64,000 nucleotides of DNA from Dyadobacter koreensis (GTDB lineage Bacteria; Bacteroidota; Bacteroidia; Cytophagales; Spirosomataceae). This document shows, one piece after another, positions 27,142 to 36,635 of the stretch; the stretch's first letter is position 1, and every line of letters begins with the position of its first letter. The notes beneath the pieces are model-generated. The model was not told the origin of the DNA. It saw only the letters and a program-made list of their open reading frames with translations, and did not search any database. Where the stretch lies: the NCBI RefSeq assembly GCF_900108855.1, contig NZ_FNXY01000001.1:868001-932000 (forward strand). Reading direction: 5' to 3'. Made by a program: the position numbers and the translations under genes.

Positions 27142-27990
27142 TCACTGAATGTCGTCGTATTTTCCCTGATTGAGATCACCAGTTTCAAATCCCTTTTTGA
27201 ACCAGTACATGCGCTGTTTCGAAGTGCCATGTGTAAATGCATCGGGCACGATATATCCTTGCGACTGCTTTTGAAGTTTGTCGTCTCCGATCGCGTTAGC
27301 AGCCGTTAAAGCTGCTTCCAGATCACCTGGTTCGAGAATATTATCCATTTTATTCGCATGGTTTGCCCAGACACCCGCCAGAAAATCTGCCTGTAATTCC
27401 AGTTTTACCGATAACTTATTATACTCAGATTCGCTGATCCTTCCACGCTGTCTTTGTAATTCCTCCGAGATTCCCATCAATTGCTGAACGTGATGCCCAA
27501 CTTCGTGAGCAACAACGTAGGCAACGGCAAAATCTCCAGGCGCATTAAATTTATCTCTTAATTCATCGCAAAATGAAAGGTCAATGTATACTTTCTGATC
27601 TGCCGGACAATAAAACGGGCCCATAGCAGAGGATGCACCACCGCATCCACTTTGCGTTGCATTTTCGAAAATCTGCAATTTTGGCTGCTGATACTGGCTA
27701 CCGTTTTCTGAATAAATTTTACCCCAAACATCCTCAGTGCTACCCAGAACTGCTTTCACAAATTCAGCTGTTCTATCGTCTGGACGAGGTCCGGCAGGGG
27801 CAGTTTGGACCTGCTCAGTTTCCTGGCCCTGCTGCAAATTTGACAGGATTTCCGAAGGATCCTGACCAGTTAACAACCCGATTGCCAGAACGATAATCAT
27901 CCCGATTCCTCCAATGGCAACCTTACCACCGCCGGACATGCCGCGGCGATCTTCAACATTTCCACTCCTTCGTAAATCGGACCAACGCAT
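27142..27990 (-). CDS. Neutral zinc metallopeptidase, YpfJ family
   Basis: This 282-residue protein has one membrane helix at about 24-42 after a short basic N-terminus (MRWSDLRRSGNVEDRRG, typical of the family). The zinc-binding motif HEVGHHVQQ and the downstream glutamate in LELQADFLAGVWA are intact. The product is a membrane-anchored putative protease with unknown targets. The TM segment predicts an outward-facing catalytic domain. Confidence 0.9.
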   Translation of the reverse strand: MRWSDLRRSGNVEDRRGMSGGGKVAIGGIGMIIVLAIGLLTGQDPSEILSNLQQGQETEQVQTAPAGPRPDDRTAEFVKAVLGSTEDVWGKIYSENGSQYQQPKLQIFENATQSGCGGASSAMGPFYCPADQKVYIDLSFCDELRDKFNAPGDFAVAYVVAHEVGHHVQQLMGISEELQRQRGRISESEYNKLSVKLELQADFLAGVWANHANKMDNILEPGDLEAALTAANAIGDDKLQKQSQGYIVPDAFTHGTSKQRMYWFKKGFETGDLNQGKYDDIQ

Positions 27991-28161
27991 AGTATTTCTT
28001 TTTTAGGTTTATTTTCTTATCGGTATCGCCTTGTGAGGCCATGTATTACAGGATCAACTATTGATTCTCCTTAAATAACGTGCCAGAAATTTATGCAATT
28101 TCAGACGTTAAACTTCGAAATAAGTTATGAAACAAACAATTTATACGAAGGGACTTCAAAA

Positions 28162-28617
28162 TTATCCAAGCAAAATGCCCAGTTGATCTAAAAGTGAGAT
28201 CTGACCGGCATTAATTTTTTCTCTGGCGATATCAAGATGAAACCAGGCAGCTTTATCAACTTCGGGAAATGTTTGGATTTTATTGGAACGAGGAGGCCAT
28301 GCGAGCTGAAAAGTGTTGCTAACGATTGATTCTGCATCAACGTCTCCCTCAATTGCCCAAACGCGCACGATCTTTCCGCCTTTTTGTTTCACAGGTAACA
28401 GTGGAGTAAAATCGCCGCTGACCTTATGGCCTGTTTCTTCCTCAAACTCTCTTTTTGCAGCATGAAGCGGATCTTCATCCGGCTCAAATTCACCTTTCGG
28501 AACAGACCAGACGCCATCATCCTTCCTTGCAAAAAACGGCCCGCCCGGATGAATTAGAAAAACCTCTATTCCATCCCTTTTTCTATATACCAGAATTCCT
28601 GCACTTTGTTTTGCCAT
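28162..28617 (-). CDS. NUDIX hydrolase
   Basis: This 151-residue cytoplasmic pyrophosphohydrolase has a complete Nudix box: G at the start of GEFEPDEDPLHAAKREFEEE and TG after it, fitting GX5EX7REUXEEXGU. The start AKQSAGILVYRKRDGIEVFL and the HPGGPFFARKDDGVWSVPKG segment resemble the diadenosine tetraphosphate/NTP pyrophosphohydrolase subgroup. Substrate unknown. Confidence 0.9.
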   Translation of the reverse strand: MAKQSAGILVYRKRDGIEVFLIHPGGPFFARKDDGVWSVPKGEFEPDEDPLHAAKREFEEETGHKVSGDFTPLLPVKQKGGKIVRVWAIEGDVDAESIVSNTFQLAWPPRSNKIQTFPEVDKAAWFHLDIAREKINAGQISLLDQLGILLG

Positions 28618-28783
28618 ACCAATTTAAATATTTTTCAGATTATACAATTGTTATGCCTCGCAGACATTACAGATCTTCCTCGCGCAGCATTATTTGGAAC
28701 AGTTTTTATTACATTAAACAGACTGACTGCAAAGATGCTGAGACGGTAGTAAATACATCAAATAAAAACTTCATCAACAAATT

Positions 28784-29269
28784 ATGGAATATATAGATAA
28801 AGTAATCATCCAGGCCGCCCGCGTCGGAAATACGGAAGTGATCAGGGAGCTGATTTCGAGAGGAACCGACATAAATTGCCAGGACGAAAAAGGATATACG
28901 CCCCTTATTATCGCATGCTATAATAATCATTTCGAGGCGGCAAAGACTTTGCTGGAAGCTAATGCAGATGTTAACGCGATGGACTTTGGAGGAAATACAG
29001 CTTTAATGGGTGTGTCTTTCAAAGGATACCCGGATATAGCAGAGTTGCTGATCGCTCACGGTGCTGACCTTAACCTGCAACATGGAAATGGTGGAACGGC
29101 CCTGATGTTTGCTGCAATGTTTGGAAGAAATAACCTTGTTAAAATGCTGATAAACCATGGCGCTGATAAATATCTTTTAGACAATCGGGGTCTCTCTGTA
29201 ATTGATCTGGCGGTCCAGCAGGGAAATGAGGAGGCAATAGCAATCCTTGAGCAGGAAACGGCAGCTTAA
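28784..29269 (+). CDS. Ankyrin-repeat protein
   Basis: This 161-residue protein is composed of about five ankyrin repeats, for example GYTPLIIACYNNHFEAAKTL, GNTALMGVSFKGYPDIAELL and GTALMFAAMFGRNNLVKMLI. There is no signal peptide, so it is likely cytoplasmic and acts by protein binding. The partner is unknown. It converges with the YihY-family gene and shares a bidirectional terminator. Confidence 0.9.
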   Translation: MEYIDKVIIQAARVGNTEVIRELISRGTDINCQDEKGYTPLIIACYNNHFEAAKTLLEANADVNAMDFGGNTALMGVSFKGYPDIAELLIAHGADLNLQHGNGGTALMFAAMFGRNNLVKMLINHGADKYLLDNRGLSVIDLAVQQGNEEAIAILEQETAA

Positions 29270-29285
29270 AGCTGATTTTCCAATT

Positions 29286-29330
29286 GATAACAAAAACGGT
29301 TCTGAAAATTTCAGAACCGTTTTTGTTATC
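29286..29330. terminator. Bidirectional terminator
   Basis: A near-perfect 22-bp inverted repeat centred at about 29308, with A/T runs on both sides of a GGTTC/GAACC core. It lies between the convergent ankyrin and YihY-family genes. Confidence 0.85.
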
Positions 29331-29361
29331 AGATGCTTATAACTTTTGTTACTATACGCAC

Positions 29362-30639
29362 TTAGACCGTCTTCTCTTTCGGCATTAGCGAAGTTCTGAT
29401 CAACTCTGTAAATTTCTTTCTGTTTACCAAAGCGATCGCGATCGCAAGAAAGCACAATCCGAGCAGGACGATATATCCAAGAAAATAACTATCCAGCCAC
29501 ACATTTAAGAAGTGCCCGGAAATAAGTGTCAATGAAATTATAATTCCGAATCCGATAATAGCCAGCACTGCATAATAAACCGCCGGCGTTATCAGTTTAG
29601 AAATCATGCCCTCGATTTCCGTACGAAGGATGGCAATTTTACTTTCGACAAACTCGGTTACTTTATCGATCAACTGATTTTTCACTTTCACTACCATTGC
29701 AACCGGCTTCTTTTCCAAATCCAGTGAATTTGATACATTCGCATGTTCCGCCTCTTTTCTCACGATCAACACGGCATGCTCGTTAGGCTCAATTCCCCGT
29801 CCGTCCGAGCGGGCATACACCTTGGTAAATTCCGCCCCGAAATAGAGAATAATCGAGGAATAATAAACCCAGGTTAGCAAAATGACGATCGATGCAGATG
29901 TGCCGTAGGTCGCGCCAAGATCCGATTGTCCCAGATAAAATGTAATCGCAAACTTACCAACTAAAAACAAAAGCGCTGTAAACCCTGCTCCAACGATACA
30001 TTCCTTCCATCTCAAATGTCCATCAGGAAGAATTTTAAATATCACCGTAAAAAGCGCAGTAATGATCACAACAACCAGCGCAACATTCAATACTGAAAAT
30101 AAAATTACCGAAACTTCCGAAAAGTAACGTTCCAATCTGCCGCTTAACAAATCAACCAGCGCATTTACACCAAGGGAAACGAGCAGCAAAAATCCCAATG
30201 TAATAATAACCGAAAATGACAAAAGGCGGTTTTTCAAATATTGAAGCCAACCCTTTTTCGGTTTGGATTTAATGGACCAGATATAATTAATTGAGTCCTG
30301 AATTTCTGCAAAAACCCCCGTAGCACCGATCAGAAGGGTTATGACGCCTACTGTGGCGGCTGTAAACGATTTGTTTGAAATAGCAGCGTTCTTGATAATC
30401 TCTTGAAGCTGCAGCGATGCTTCTTTACCAACCAGCCCGGAAATCTGTCCGAATAGCTCACCCTGAAATGCTTCTCTTCCGAAGAAAATACTAACCATGG
30501 ATATGATCACCAGCAACATAGGAGCGAGAGAAAAAACTGTGTAGTATGATAATGCCGCACTGAGTTTCAACCCATTGTCTTCCATAAATTCCGAGAAACT
30601 TTCCTTGAAGACAGAAAAGAAAAATTTGACCTTTACCAT
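29362..30639 (-). CDS. YihY/BrkB-family membrane protein
   Basis: This inner-membrane protein has 425 residues. The BrkB domain has about six helices, starting LKLSAALSYYTVFSLAPMLL and including GVFAEIQDSINYIW and LTWVYYSSIILYFGAEFTKVYA. After residue 300 it carries a charged stretch and two further hydrophobic segments with a basic tail, longer than the minimal family. The role is unknown; earlier annotation as RNase BN is wrong for this family. Confidence 0.9.
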   Translation of the reverse strand: MVKVKFFFSVFKESFSEFMEDNGLKLSAALSYYTVFSLAPMLLVIISMVSIFFGREAFQGELFGQISGLVGKEASLQLQEIIKNAAISNKSFTAATVGVITLLIGATGVFAEIQDSINYIWSIKSKPKKGWLQYLKNRLLSFSVIITLGFLLLVSLGVNALVDLLSGRLERYFSEVSVILFSVLNVALVVVIITALFTVIFKILPDGHLRWKECIVGAGFTALLFLVGKFAITFYLGQSDLGATYGTSASIVILLTWVYYSSIILYFGAEFTKVYARSDGRGIEPNEHAVLIVRKEAEHANVSNSLDLEKKPVAMVVKVKNQLIDKVTEFVESKIAILRTEIEGMISKLITPAVYYAVLAIIGFGIIISLTLISGHFLNVWLDSYFLGYIVLLGLCFLAIAIALVNRKKFTELIRTSLMPKEKTV

Positions 30640-31126
30640 ATGTTATCTATTTAATACGACTTACTTCGTTGTCCGGTTAAATAAATATTCATGCCATTAG
30701 CGTCCGATCTCGTATTTTACGCAGATAAACATTGGCCCAACTGATGTTACCTGACGGTTTTTCAGATAAAGCTGACACTTTTTGTTTTGCCAGGTCGTAT
30801 CGGTTAACCCACTGGTCGCTTTTATAGAAACCGCTGCTGACGTTTCGGAAACAAAAACATTTACAGATTCCAATCGTTAACATACCTGAACTGGAATACA
30901 ACCTGATTACTGATCTTGCCGCTGCCATGAGAACGCATACCGCCGCACTCATTTTTGTTCCGGTTATCTTGCCCGGATAATAGTCCAGTCCTGAATGTAT
31001 AGGAACAAAAATCATAAACTATACCGCTAGTTCATAGTCAATTAATTTACCTCAGCTTTGCGAACTCCGGAATTCTCTGGCACGATTCATTGGTAGTAAG
31101 ACAGCACTCTGGTAATCAATGAATAC
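30640..31126. other. Intergenic region, no credible gene
   Basis: 487 bp between divergently transcribed genes. The only long frame (30689-31015, minus, 108 codons) has irregular composition (many Cys, Arg and Ser) and no recognisable domain. It is not called. Promoters of both flanking genes should lie here. Confidence 0.5.
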
Positions 31127-31825
31127 ATGAAACCATCAATTTTTTTGTCCCTCCTGATCTTACTGTTTTCAGTATTTCAGCGCGCATCAGGTCAGGCTGT
31201 TGAGAAAAACGGCTGGTTATTCTGGTCTCACCAGCAAAAACTATCAGAAAGATGGCAATTCAGTTCCGATGTCCAGGTACGGTCTTCTGACAAGTTAGGT
31301 TATGCAAATACGCTTCTGATACGCCCGGGCGTTGGGTACAAATTAAAGGCAGATCAGACAATAACAGCAGGATACACTTATTTCGGAACCTGGGAGCGAG
31401 AAAACAAACAATCTGTTCACGAAAACGAGCACAGGATTTTTGAACAATTTCAGATCGAACATAAAATTCAGCGCACTGAAATTACCAACAGATTCAGGCT
31501 CGAACAGCGCTTTCTGAATCAGGAAGGCGACCGTTTTTTTGCTCAGCGGTTAAGACACTATATCACTACTCAAATTCCATTGTTCACGGATCCGCTTTTC
31601 GAAAAAGGCACTTTTATTACTGTGCAAAACGAGTTGTTTCTTAACTTAGAAGGACAGGCAAAACTTGGAACAAAATTATTTGATCAAAACAGGAGTTATT
31701 TCGGTCTTGGTTACCGCTTTAATGAAAAAATCGAACTAGAGGCAGGTTATATGTTCCGTTATATCATTGACGAAGTAAATACCCGCAACAACATTTTTCA
31801 GCTTTCCCTTAGAACTTCTTTTTAA
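31127..31825 (+). CDS. DUF2490 outer-membrane-like protein
   Basis: This 232-residue protein has a signal peptide (MKPSIFLSLLILLFSVFQRA, cleavage near SGQA). The rest is alternating beta strands rich in Arg, Glu and aromatics: RWQFSSDVQVRSS, AGYTYFGTWERE, HRIFEQFQIEHK, NRFRLEQRFL, and the C-terminal strand IFQLSLRTSF. This is the DUF2490 pattern, a predicted beta barrel of unknown function. Confidence 0.85.
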   Translation: MKPSIFLSLLILLFSVFQRASGQAVEKNGWLFWSHQQKLSERWQFSSDVQVRSSDKLGYANTLLIRPGVGYKLKADQTITAGYTYFGTWERENKQSVHENEHRIFEQFQIEHKIQRTEITNRFRLEQRFLNQEGDRFFAQRLRHYITTQIPLFTDPLFEKGTFITVQNELFLNLEGQAKLGTKLFDQNRSYFGLGYRFNEKIELEAGYMFRYIIDEVNTRNNIFQLSLRTSF

Positions 31826-31953
31826 TCACGGACCAATATCATAATAATCATCCCACGCTCTTCTCCCACAAAAAAGCTTTTCCAAAATCATTCTCTATCA
31901 GCATTATTTAAAGTTCTAATGAAAATTAAATAACAAAGTCGACTGTCGCAGAC

Positions 31954-31961
31954 TACATTTG
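31954..31961 (+). promoter_or_regulatory. Bacteroidota -7 element (TACATTTG)
   Basis: A perfect TAnnTTTG match 33 bp upstream of the VOC-family gene start. No clear -33 box was seen. Confidence 0.4.
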
Positions 31962-31993
31962 TGACATAAAGCTTATCAATCTAATTTTCTCCA

Positions 31994-32440
31994 ATGAAAC
32001 GTTTATTTTGTTTAATACTGTTTGTGCAGTTTTTTCATGCCTATGAAGCATCCGCGCAGGACGCGCCCACGCTTGGACATGTTACCTGGAATCATCTGGC
32101 GCTTCAGGTCAAAGATATTGAGGCAAGTAAAGCCTTTTATAAAGATATTATCGGTCTTAAACCTGTACAGGTACCCGATGACCTAAAAGCAATCCGTGGA
32201 TGGTTTGATATCGGAAACGGGCAGATGATCCACCTATTAGCAGGAAGGACTACGCCGGTTGTCAACGACAAAAATGGAAGCCATTTCTCAATATTTATCG
32301 ATTCGATTGATCAGGCCGAAAAATTTCTTACTGCTAAAAACCTGAAATTTCATAAGCAGGTCCGCTTTGATAAGGTTACGCAAATTTATTTTGAAGATCC
32401 GGACGGTTATTTGATTGAGCTTAATCAGCGGGCAAAATAA
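31994..32440 (+). CDS. Secreted VOC-family protein (glyoxalase/dioxygenase fold)
   Basis: This 148-residue protein has an N-terminal signal peptide (MKRLFCLILFVQFFHAYEAS) and a single VOC module: WNHLALQVKDIEASKAFYKD with the first metal His, GNGQMIHLLAG, NGSHFSIFIDSID, and IYFEDPDGYLIELNQ with the closing Glu. Export of a glyoxalase-like protein is common in Bacteroidota. The substrate is unknown. Confidence 0.85.
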   Translation: MKRLFCLILFVQFFHAYEASAQDAPTLGHVTWNHLALQVKDIEASKAFYKDIIGLKPVQVPDDLKAIRGWFDIGNGQMIHLLAGRTTPVVNDKNGSHFSIFIDSIDQAEKFLTAKNLKFHKQVRFDKVTQIYFEDPDGYLIELNQRAK

Positions 32441-32451
32441 AAGACGATCGC

Positions 32452-32482
32452 AAAAAAGACGTATTATAAATGCGTCTTTTTT
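32452..32482. terminator. Bidirectional terminator
   Basis: AAAAAAGACG at 32452-32461 pairs with CGTCTTTTTT at 32473-32482, between the convergent VOC and antiporter genes. Confidence 0.8.
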
Positions 32483-32490
32483 GTTCAATA

Positions 32491-33738
32491 CTAAAATTTA
32501 TAATCGGCTTCACTGGAAAAATTCTTTTCAAGATTTTTCATAACCGTCGTTGCTGTCAGACCATGAATGATAACGGATAGCAAAACGATAAACGAGACTG
32601 CCGACCATAATTCTTTGCTGTATAAAAAGTCCTTCTCGGCAAGCGCAAAAGATAGATAATAGAAAGATCCCATCCCCCGAATTCCATAAAAACTGATTCC
32701 GAGCTTTTCTTTGTTATGTAATTTAGTTCCAATAAGCCCGATCATTCCAGACAGCGGACGGATAATCACAATAAAAACAAGTCCGACAACCGCCATAGGC
32801 CAAGTCAGCGAATCTAAAATTCCGTGTACCAGACTTCCGCCGAAAACGAGTAAAACCACTGCAACCAAAATACGCTCAACCTGGTCAGAAAAGTCGTGAA
32901 GATCCTTATGAAATTCATTTTCAAATTCGTAATTGCGAAGCGTTACTGCAGCAACAAATACCGCAATAAATCCATATCCGTGTATCAATTCAGTCAGTCC
33001 GTAAATTAAAAGCGCGGACGCCACGGCAATAAAGCCATCATTAATATTGATGAATTTTCGTCTTTTCGAGACATTGAAAATCAGATAGCCAAGCAAATTT
33101 CCAAGAAGAATTCCGGAGATGACACCTGCAATAATTTTGTAGACAAAATCGTAAGCAAACCATTCAAAAATGCTGCTTGCATCATTTGGAGCCAGAGAAG
33201 CCACCGATATTGCCAGCCAGGTAAAGGGAAATCCCATCCCGTCATTCATTCCCGCCTCTGCGGTTAAGGAAAACCGGACATCATCCTTTGTCTTTTCCAG
33301 CGGTGGCCCAACTTGGACATCGGCAGCCAGAACAGGATCCGTCGGAGCCAAGACAGCACCTAATAGTAGGGCTGACGGGAGGTCAAAATGCAACACTGAA
33401 AATGCCAGAAAAGCAAGAAGTGCAATACATAAAACCATCGTTATCGTCAGCATTCGAAAAGGCACAACCCAGGATCTAAAAGAAAATGGCCTATCAATTT
33501 TTAAGCCTCCACCCATCAGGGAAATGATGATTACAAACTCAGTTATATGTTTCACATAATCTTCATACCGCACAGGATCAGGCTTAGGGAGCATATCCAT
33601 TGACGAATAGGCGATAACTCCCAAAAGAACATAAACAACCGAATCCGAAATACCAGTCTTTTTTGTGAACGACGGCATCCACGCCATCCCTAGCGCAGCA
33701 ACTCCTATCAGTGTGATTGTTACGACATAATTATCCAT
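32491..33738 (-). CDS. CPA1-type sodium/proton antiporter
   Basis: This inner-membrane cation:proton antiporter has 415 residues and about 12 helices. GAVLAPTDPVLAADVQVG is the unwound-helix motif of NhaP-like proteins, and AEAGMNDGMGFPFTWLA holds the essential Asn-Asp pair (ND). It lacks the long cytoplasmic tail of some members. The start is set by the ATG at 33738 (MDNYVVTITLIGVAAL). Confidence 0.9.
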   Translation of the reverse strand: MDNYVVTITLIGVAALGMAWMPSFTKKTGISDSVVYVLLGVIAYSSMDMLPKPDPVRYEDYVKHITEFVIIISLMGGGLKIDRPFSFRSWVVPFRMLTITMVLCIALLAFLAFSVLHFDLPSALLLGAVLAPTDPVLAADVQVGPPLEKTKDDVRFSLTAEAGMNDGMGFPFTWLAISVASLAPNDASSIFEWFAYDFVYKIIAGVISGILLGNLLGYLIFNVSKRRKFININDGFIAVASALLIYGLTELIHGYGFIAVFVAAVTLRNYEFENEFHKDLHDFSDQVERILVAVVLLVFGGSLVHGILDSLTWPMAVVGLVFIVIIRPLSGMIGLIGTKLHNKEKLGISFYGIRGMGSFYYLSFALAEKDFLYSKELWSAVSFIVLLSVIIHGLTATTVMKNLEKNFSSEADYKF

Positions 33739-33827
33739 GCACCATACATAGAAAGAATCATGCCTTTTATCACGAAAATTTATTTAATTGGTATCTTCAC
33801 CGGCTTTTCCACAATAAGCAAGCGCCC

Positions 33828-34604
33828 ATGATTCCCGTCCATTTCCAATATTTCGTCAACAATCTCGTCAATATTCTTCAACAAGATCAGGAATATATGG
33901 CGTTGGCGGCTGGTGGCTCCTGGATTGACAAACAAATTGACCGCTTTTCTGACATTGATCTTGTAATCGTGCACCGAACACCACAACTGTCCGTTTTGCA
34001 GCGTAAAACACTTGCAGAATCTGCCGGCGATTTACTTTCAGCATTCACAGGCGACCATGTTGGCGAGCCACGTCTTTTGATTTGTTTATATGATAATCCT
34101 CTGATCCATGTAGATCTGAAATTTGTTTATGAGCGCGACATGACTGACCGGGTTGAAGATCCGGTTATTCTGTGGGATCCGGAAAATATTCTGAAAAACG
34201 TCATTTCCACAACGAAAGCAAGTTTTCCGCATCCTGATTTTCAGTGGATTGAAGATCGTTTTTGGGTATGGATACATTATGCGGCTGCAAAAATAGGACG
34301 TGGCGAACTATTCGAGGTGCTTACTTTTATTTCATTTTTACAACAAACTGTCCTTGGGCCGCTCGCGCTGATGAGCCATGGACATCTGCCAAAAGGCGTT
34401 AGAAAGCTTGAAATGATCTTGCCAGAAAAAGATCTTGAAGCGATGATAAGAACCACTACGGTCTATAACAGACAGAATTGTCTTGATTCGATAAATAGCG
34501 CTGTTACCTATTATCAGCATTTGAGGAAATCAGTGATGACCGATGATGTCGAATATCGGACCAAGGCTGAATTAAGGGTACTAAAATATCTTCATGAAAT
34601 TTAA
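33828..34604 (+). CDS. Nucleotidyltransferase-domain protein
   Basis: This protein of about 258 residues has a polymerase-beta-type nucleotidyltransferase core: GGSWIDKQIDRFSDIDLVIV supplies the GS and DxD motifs, with a further acidic residue in LIHVDLKFV. The helical C-terminal half resembles aminoglycoside adenylyltransferase-like proteins. I chose the ATG at 33828 (MIPVHFQYFVNN); the upstream part of the frame overlaps the divergent antiporter gene's start and is not protein-like. Substrate unknown. Confidence 0.8.
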   Translation: MIPVHFQYFVNNLVNILQQDQEYMALAAGGSWIDKQIDRFSDIDLVIVHRTPQLSVLQRKTLAESAGDLLSAFTGDHVGEPRLLICLYDNPLIHVDLKFVYERDMTDRVEDPVILWDPENILKNVISTTKASFPHPDFQWIEDRFWVWIHYAAAKIGRGELFEVLTFISFLQQTVLGPLALMSHGHLPKGVRKLEMILPEKDLEAMIRTTTVYNRQNCLDSINSAVTYYQHLRKSVMTDDVEYRTKAELRVLKYLHEI

Positions 34605-34937
34605 ATAAATGTTTTTAAGTCTGATCCTGTGATTCTAATCATGACAATTACGGAAAAATTTTTATCTGCCGAAACCAGGCATTCAGAAATATTATTTCTC
34701 CCTTATGTTTTAGAACCAAATAAAATATAAACATTTAAATACATTACTATACATTTCCCTTTTTCGTCATATCGAGCGATTATTTTCCTGATTTTCGTTT
34801 TCAGATCTTTATTTGATTTACTATATTTATGATTAGCAAGTAGTTATCAACTACCCGTTTCAAGTCGCCGCAAGCCAAGTTTTTATTTCCAGGGAGCTAT
34901 TCCCATCCGTATTATCAACCATCAAAAATCTAACTTT
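34605..34937. other. Intergenic region without visible features
   Basis: 333 bp of AT-rich sequence upstream of the aminotransferase gene. I see no small gene, strong hairpin or promoter consensus. Confidence 0.5.
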
Positions 34938-36128
34938 ATGGGAGTGAAAATTGACCGTAGAAGTCTGTTAAAATCAGGGTTTGCATCACTCGGGGCGATG
35001 GCAGTTGCGCCATTTTTAAGCGACGGAGCGTTCGCTGAAACTCCACTTAGGCTGGATCAGTCTAACCGGCTTTTTTTAAGTCCGATGGTACGCGCGCACT
35101 ATCTGGACCAGGAACCAAATTTTGCAAAAGTTGTGGCAAGAATCGGTTCAAACGAAAATCCTTATGGGCCACCTCCTATGGCAAGAAAAGCGATTTCAGA
35201 TTCGATCGAAAAGGGCAACCGCTATGCGAGAACTGAACTTCGCGATCTTATCGGCAAAATTGCTGTGAAAGAAGAAGTTAGTCCCGAAAACATCATGATG
35301 GGAAATGGGTCGGGTGATCTTCTTGAAAAAACGGCACTTGCGATGTTTGACAAAGGTGGAAATATCGTTTCTGCTGACCCAACTTATATGTCCCTGATCC
35401 GTGTGGCAGAATCCGTTGGCGCAACGTGGAAACCGGTACCCTGCAAAGCAGACTGGTCGCATGATCTGGATGCGATGGAAAAAGCGATTGATAAAGATAC
35501 AAAACTGGTTTATCTATGCAATCCAAACAACCCTGTCGGCTCGGTAACATCCACAAAAGCGCTGACAGATTTTTGTAACAGAGTTGCTGATAAAGTACCA
35601 ATTTTTATCGACGAAGCATATCTAGAACTAGTGGAAGGTGCCGATAACAAAAGCATGGTTTCGTTATTGAAAAACAAGAAAAATGTCATCGTTGCAAGGA
35701 CTTTCTCGAAAATTATGGGAATGGCCGGACTTCGCGTCGGCTACGTTGCAGCCTTACCTTCGACGCTGGACAGCATCAAAAAAGTGACTAAAGGTGGCGG
35801 AAGCGGCATTGCATGCACATCTGTCTACGCGGCCTCAGCGGCAATGGATGATATTGATTTTCAAAACAGTACAAGAAAACTGAACACAGAAGCAAAGACT
35901 TATTTATACGAAAACCTTACCGCGATGGGCTATAAATATGTGCCATCGTACACCAATTTTGTAATCTTCCCGATTAACATGCCCGGTAAAGAATTTTTGA
36001 CAAAGATGTCGGACAAAGGAATTATTATCAAAGCGATGGACATTCAGGAAAAACCATGGTGCCGCGTTAGTATAGGTACCAAAGACGAAATGAAGCTGTT
36101 CGTGAGTGCGCTGCAAAATATAAGTTAA
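34938..36128 (+). CDS. Tat-exported histidinol-phosphate aminotransferase-like enzyme
   Basis: This fold-type I PLP aminotransferase has 396 residues. The N-terminus IDRRSLLKSGFASLGAMAVA followed by PFLSDGAFAE is a clear twin-arginine signal with an Ala-x-Ala-like cleavage site. The core has NENPYGPPPMA, VYLCNPNNPVGSV, IFIDEAYLE, and the Schiff-base lysine in ARTFSKIMGMAGLRVGY. The class includes HisC and related enzymes, but export to the periplasm and an isolated location argue against histidine biosynthesis. Substrate unknown. It has its own terminator. Confidence 0.87.
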   Translation: MGVKIDRRSLLKSGFASLGAMAVAPFLSDGAFAETPLRLDQSNRLFLSPMVRAHYLDQEPNFAKVVARIGSNENPYGPPPMARKAISDSIEKGNRYARTELRDLIGKIAVKEEVSPENIMMGNGSGDLLEKTALAMFDKGGNIVSADPTYMSLIRVAESVGATWKPVPCKADWSHDLDAMEKAIDKDTKLVYLCNPNNPVGSVTSTKALTDFCNRVADKVPIFIDEAYLELVEGADNKSMVSLLKNKKNVIVARTFSKIMGMAGLRVGYVAALPSTLDSIKKVTKGGGSGIACTSVYAASAAMDDIDFQNSTRKLNTEAKTYLYENLTAMGYKYVPSYTNFVIFPINMPGKEFLTKMSDKGIIIKAMDIQEKPWCRVSIGTKDEMKLFVSALQNIS

Positions 36129-36142
36129 CACTGCAAAAAGGT

Positions 36143-36174
36143 ATCCCGGTCTGAAATTTCTCAGCCGGGATTTT
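36143..36174 (+). terminator. Rho-independent terminator
   Basis: ATCCCGG at 36143-36149 pairs with CCGGGAT at 36165-36171, with CTGA/TCAG extending the stem inwards, followed by TTTT. It ends the aminotransferase transcript. Confidence 0.75.
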
Positions 36175-36351
36175 CATTGAGATTTCTTAAATTTTGCCCT
36201 CCGAAACTGTATTCCGTCCAAATTTTTACCGGAGCTTCAGCCATTCCATCTTCTGCTTGATACCCACCTTTCGAAAATAAGATAAGTCCGTTTCAATGCT
36301 ACATCCTTTTCAGGCATAAAATTTGATGTTGCCATTCCTAAACTCAAAATT

Positions 36352-36573
36352 ATGGCAGCTTCAAAAAAGAAACGCAATACGAAAAAGAACAAACTTGGGG
36401 TTAAGAATTCTCTGGTGAACAACATTAATGCGCGCAAGAAAAAAGGAACTTCCAGGCCTAAAAAGAAGAAAACGGTAAGCAAAAAGTCTTACACCAAAAT
36501 GCAAAATAACTGGGGCAAAAAGAGGAGCACAAAGAACAGAAAGCGTAAAACGAAACGAAAGTCCCGTAAATAG
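36352..36573 (+). CDS. Small Lys/Arg-rich basic protein
   Basis: This 73-residue protein has 25 Lys and 8 Arg (about 45 percent) and no Asp or Glu; it begins MAASKKKRNTKKNKLGVKN and ends KRKTKRKSRK. The extreme positive charge suggests nucleic-acid binding, like histone H1-type or ribosome-associated basic proteins, but this is inferred from composition only. A hydrophobic Phe-rich frame on the opposite strand is the complement of the Lys codons. The gene is followed by a hairpin at 36579-36610. Confidence 0.6.
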   Translation: MAASKKKRNTKKNKLGVKNSLVNNINARKKKGTSRPKKKKTVSKKSYTKMQNNWGKKRSTKNRKRKTKRKSRK

Positions 36574-36578
36574 AAAAT

Positions 36579-36610
36579 ATTCGCGGCAGCCGCTACAGGT
36601 CGCCGCGAAT
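36579..36610. terminator. Hairpin between convergent genes
   Basis: ATTCGCGGC at 36579-36587 pairs with GCCGCGAAT at 36602-36610, followed by T-rich sequence on the plus strand and an A/T-rich flank on the other. It serves both the basic protein and the S41 protease gene. Confidence 0.75.
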
Positions 36611-36635
36611 TTCTATTTGAATTTATCGCCGTTTT

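Noticed and set aside
30689..31015. 108-codon minus-strand frame
   Set aside because: Irregular composition, no recognisable motif, and it lies where divergent promoters are expected.
36237..36482. Phe-rich minus-strand frame opposite the basic mini-protein
   Set aside because: It is the mirror of runs of Lys codons; the plus-strand frame ends cleanly before a terminator.
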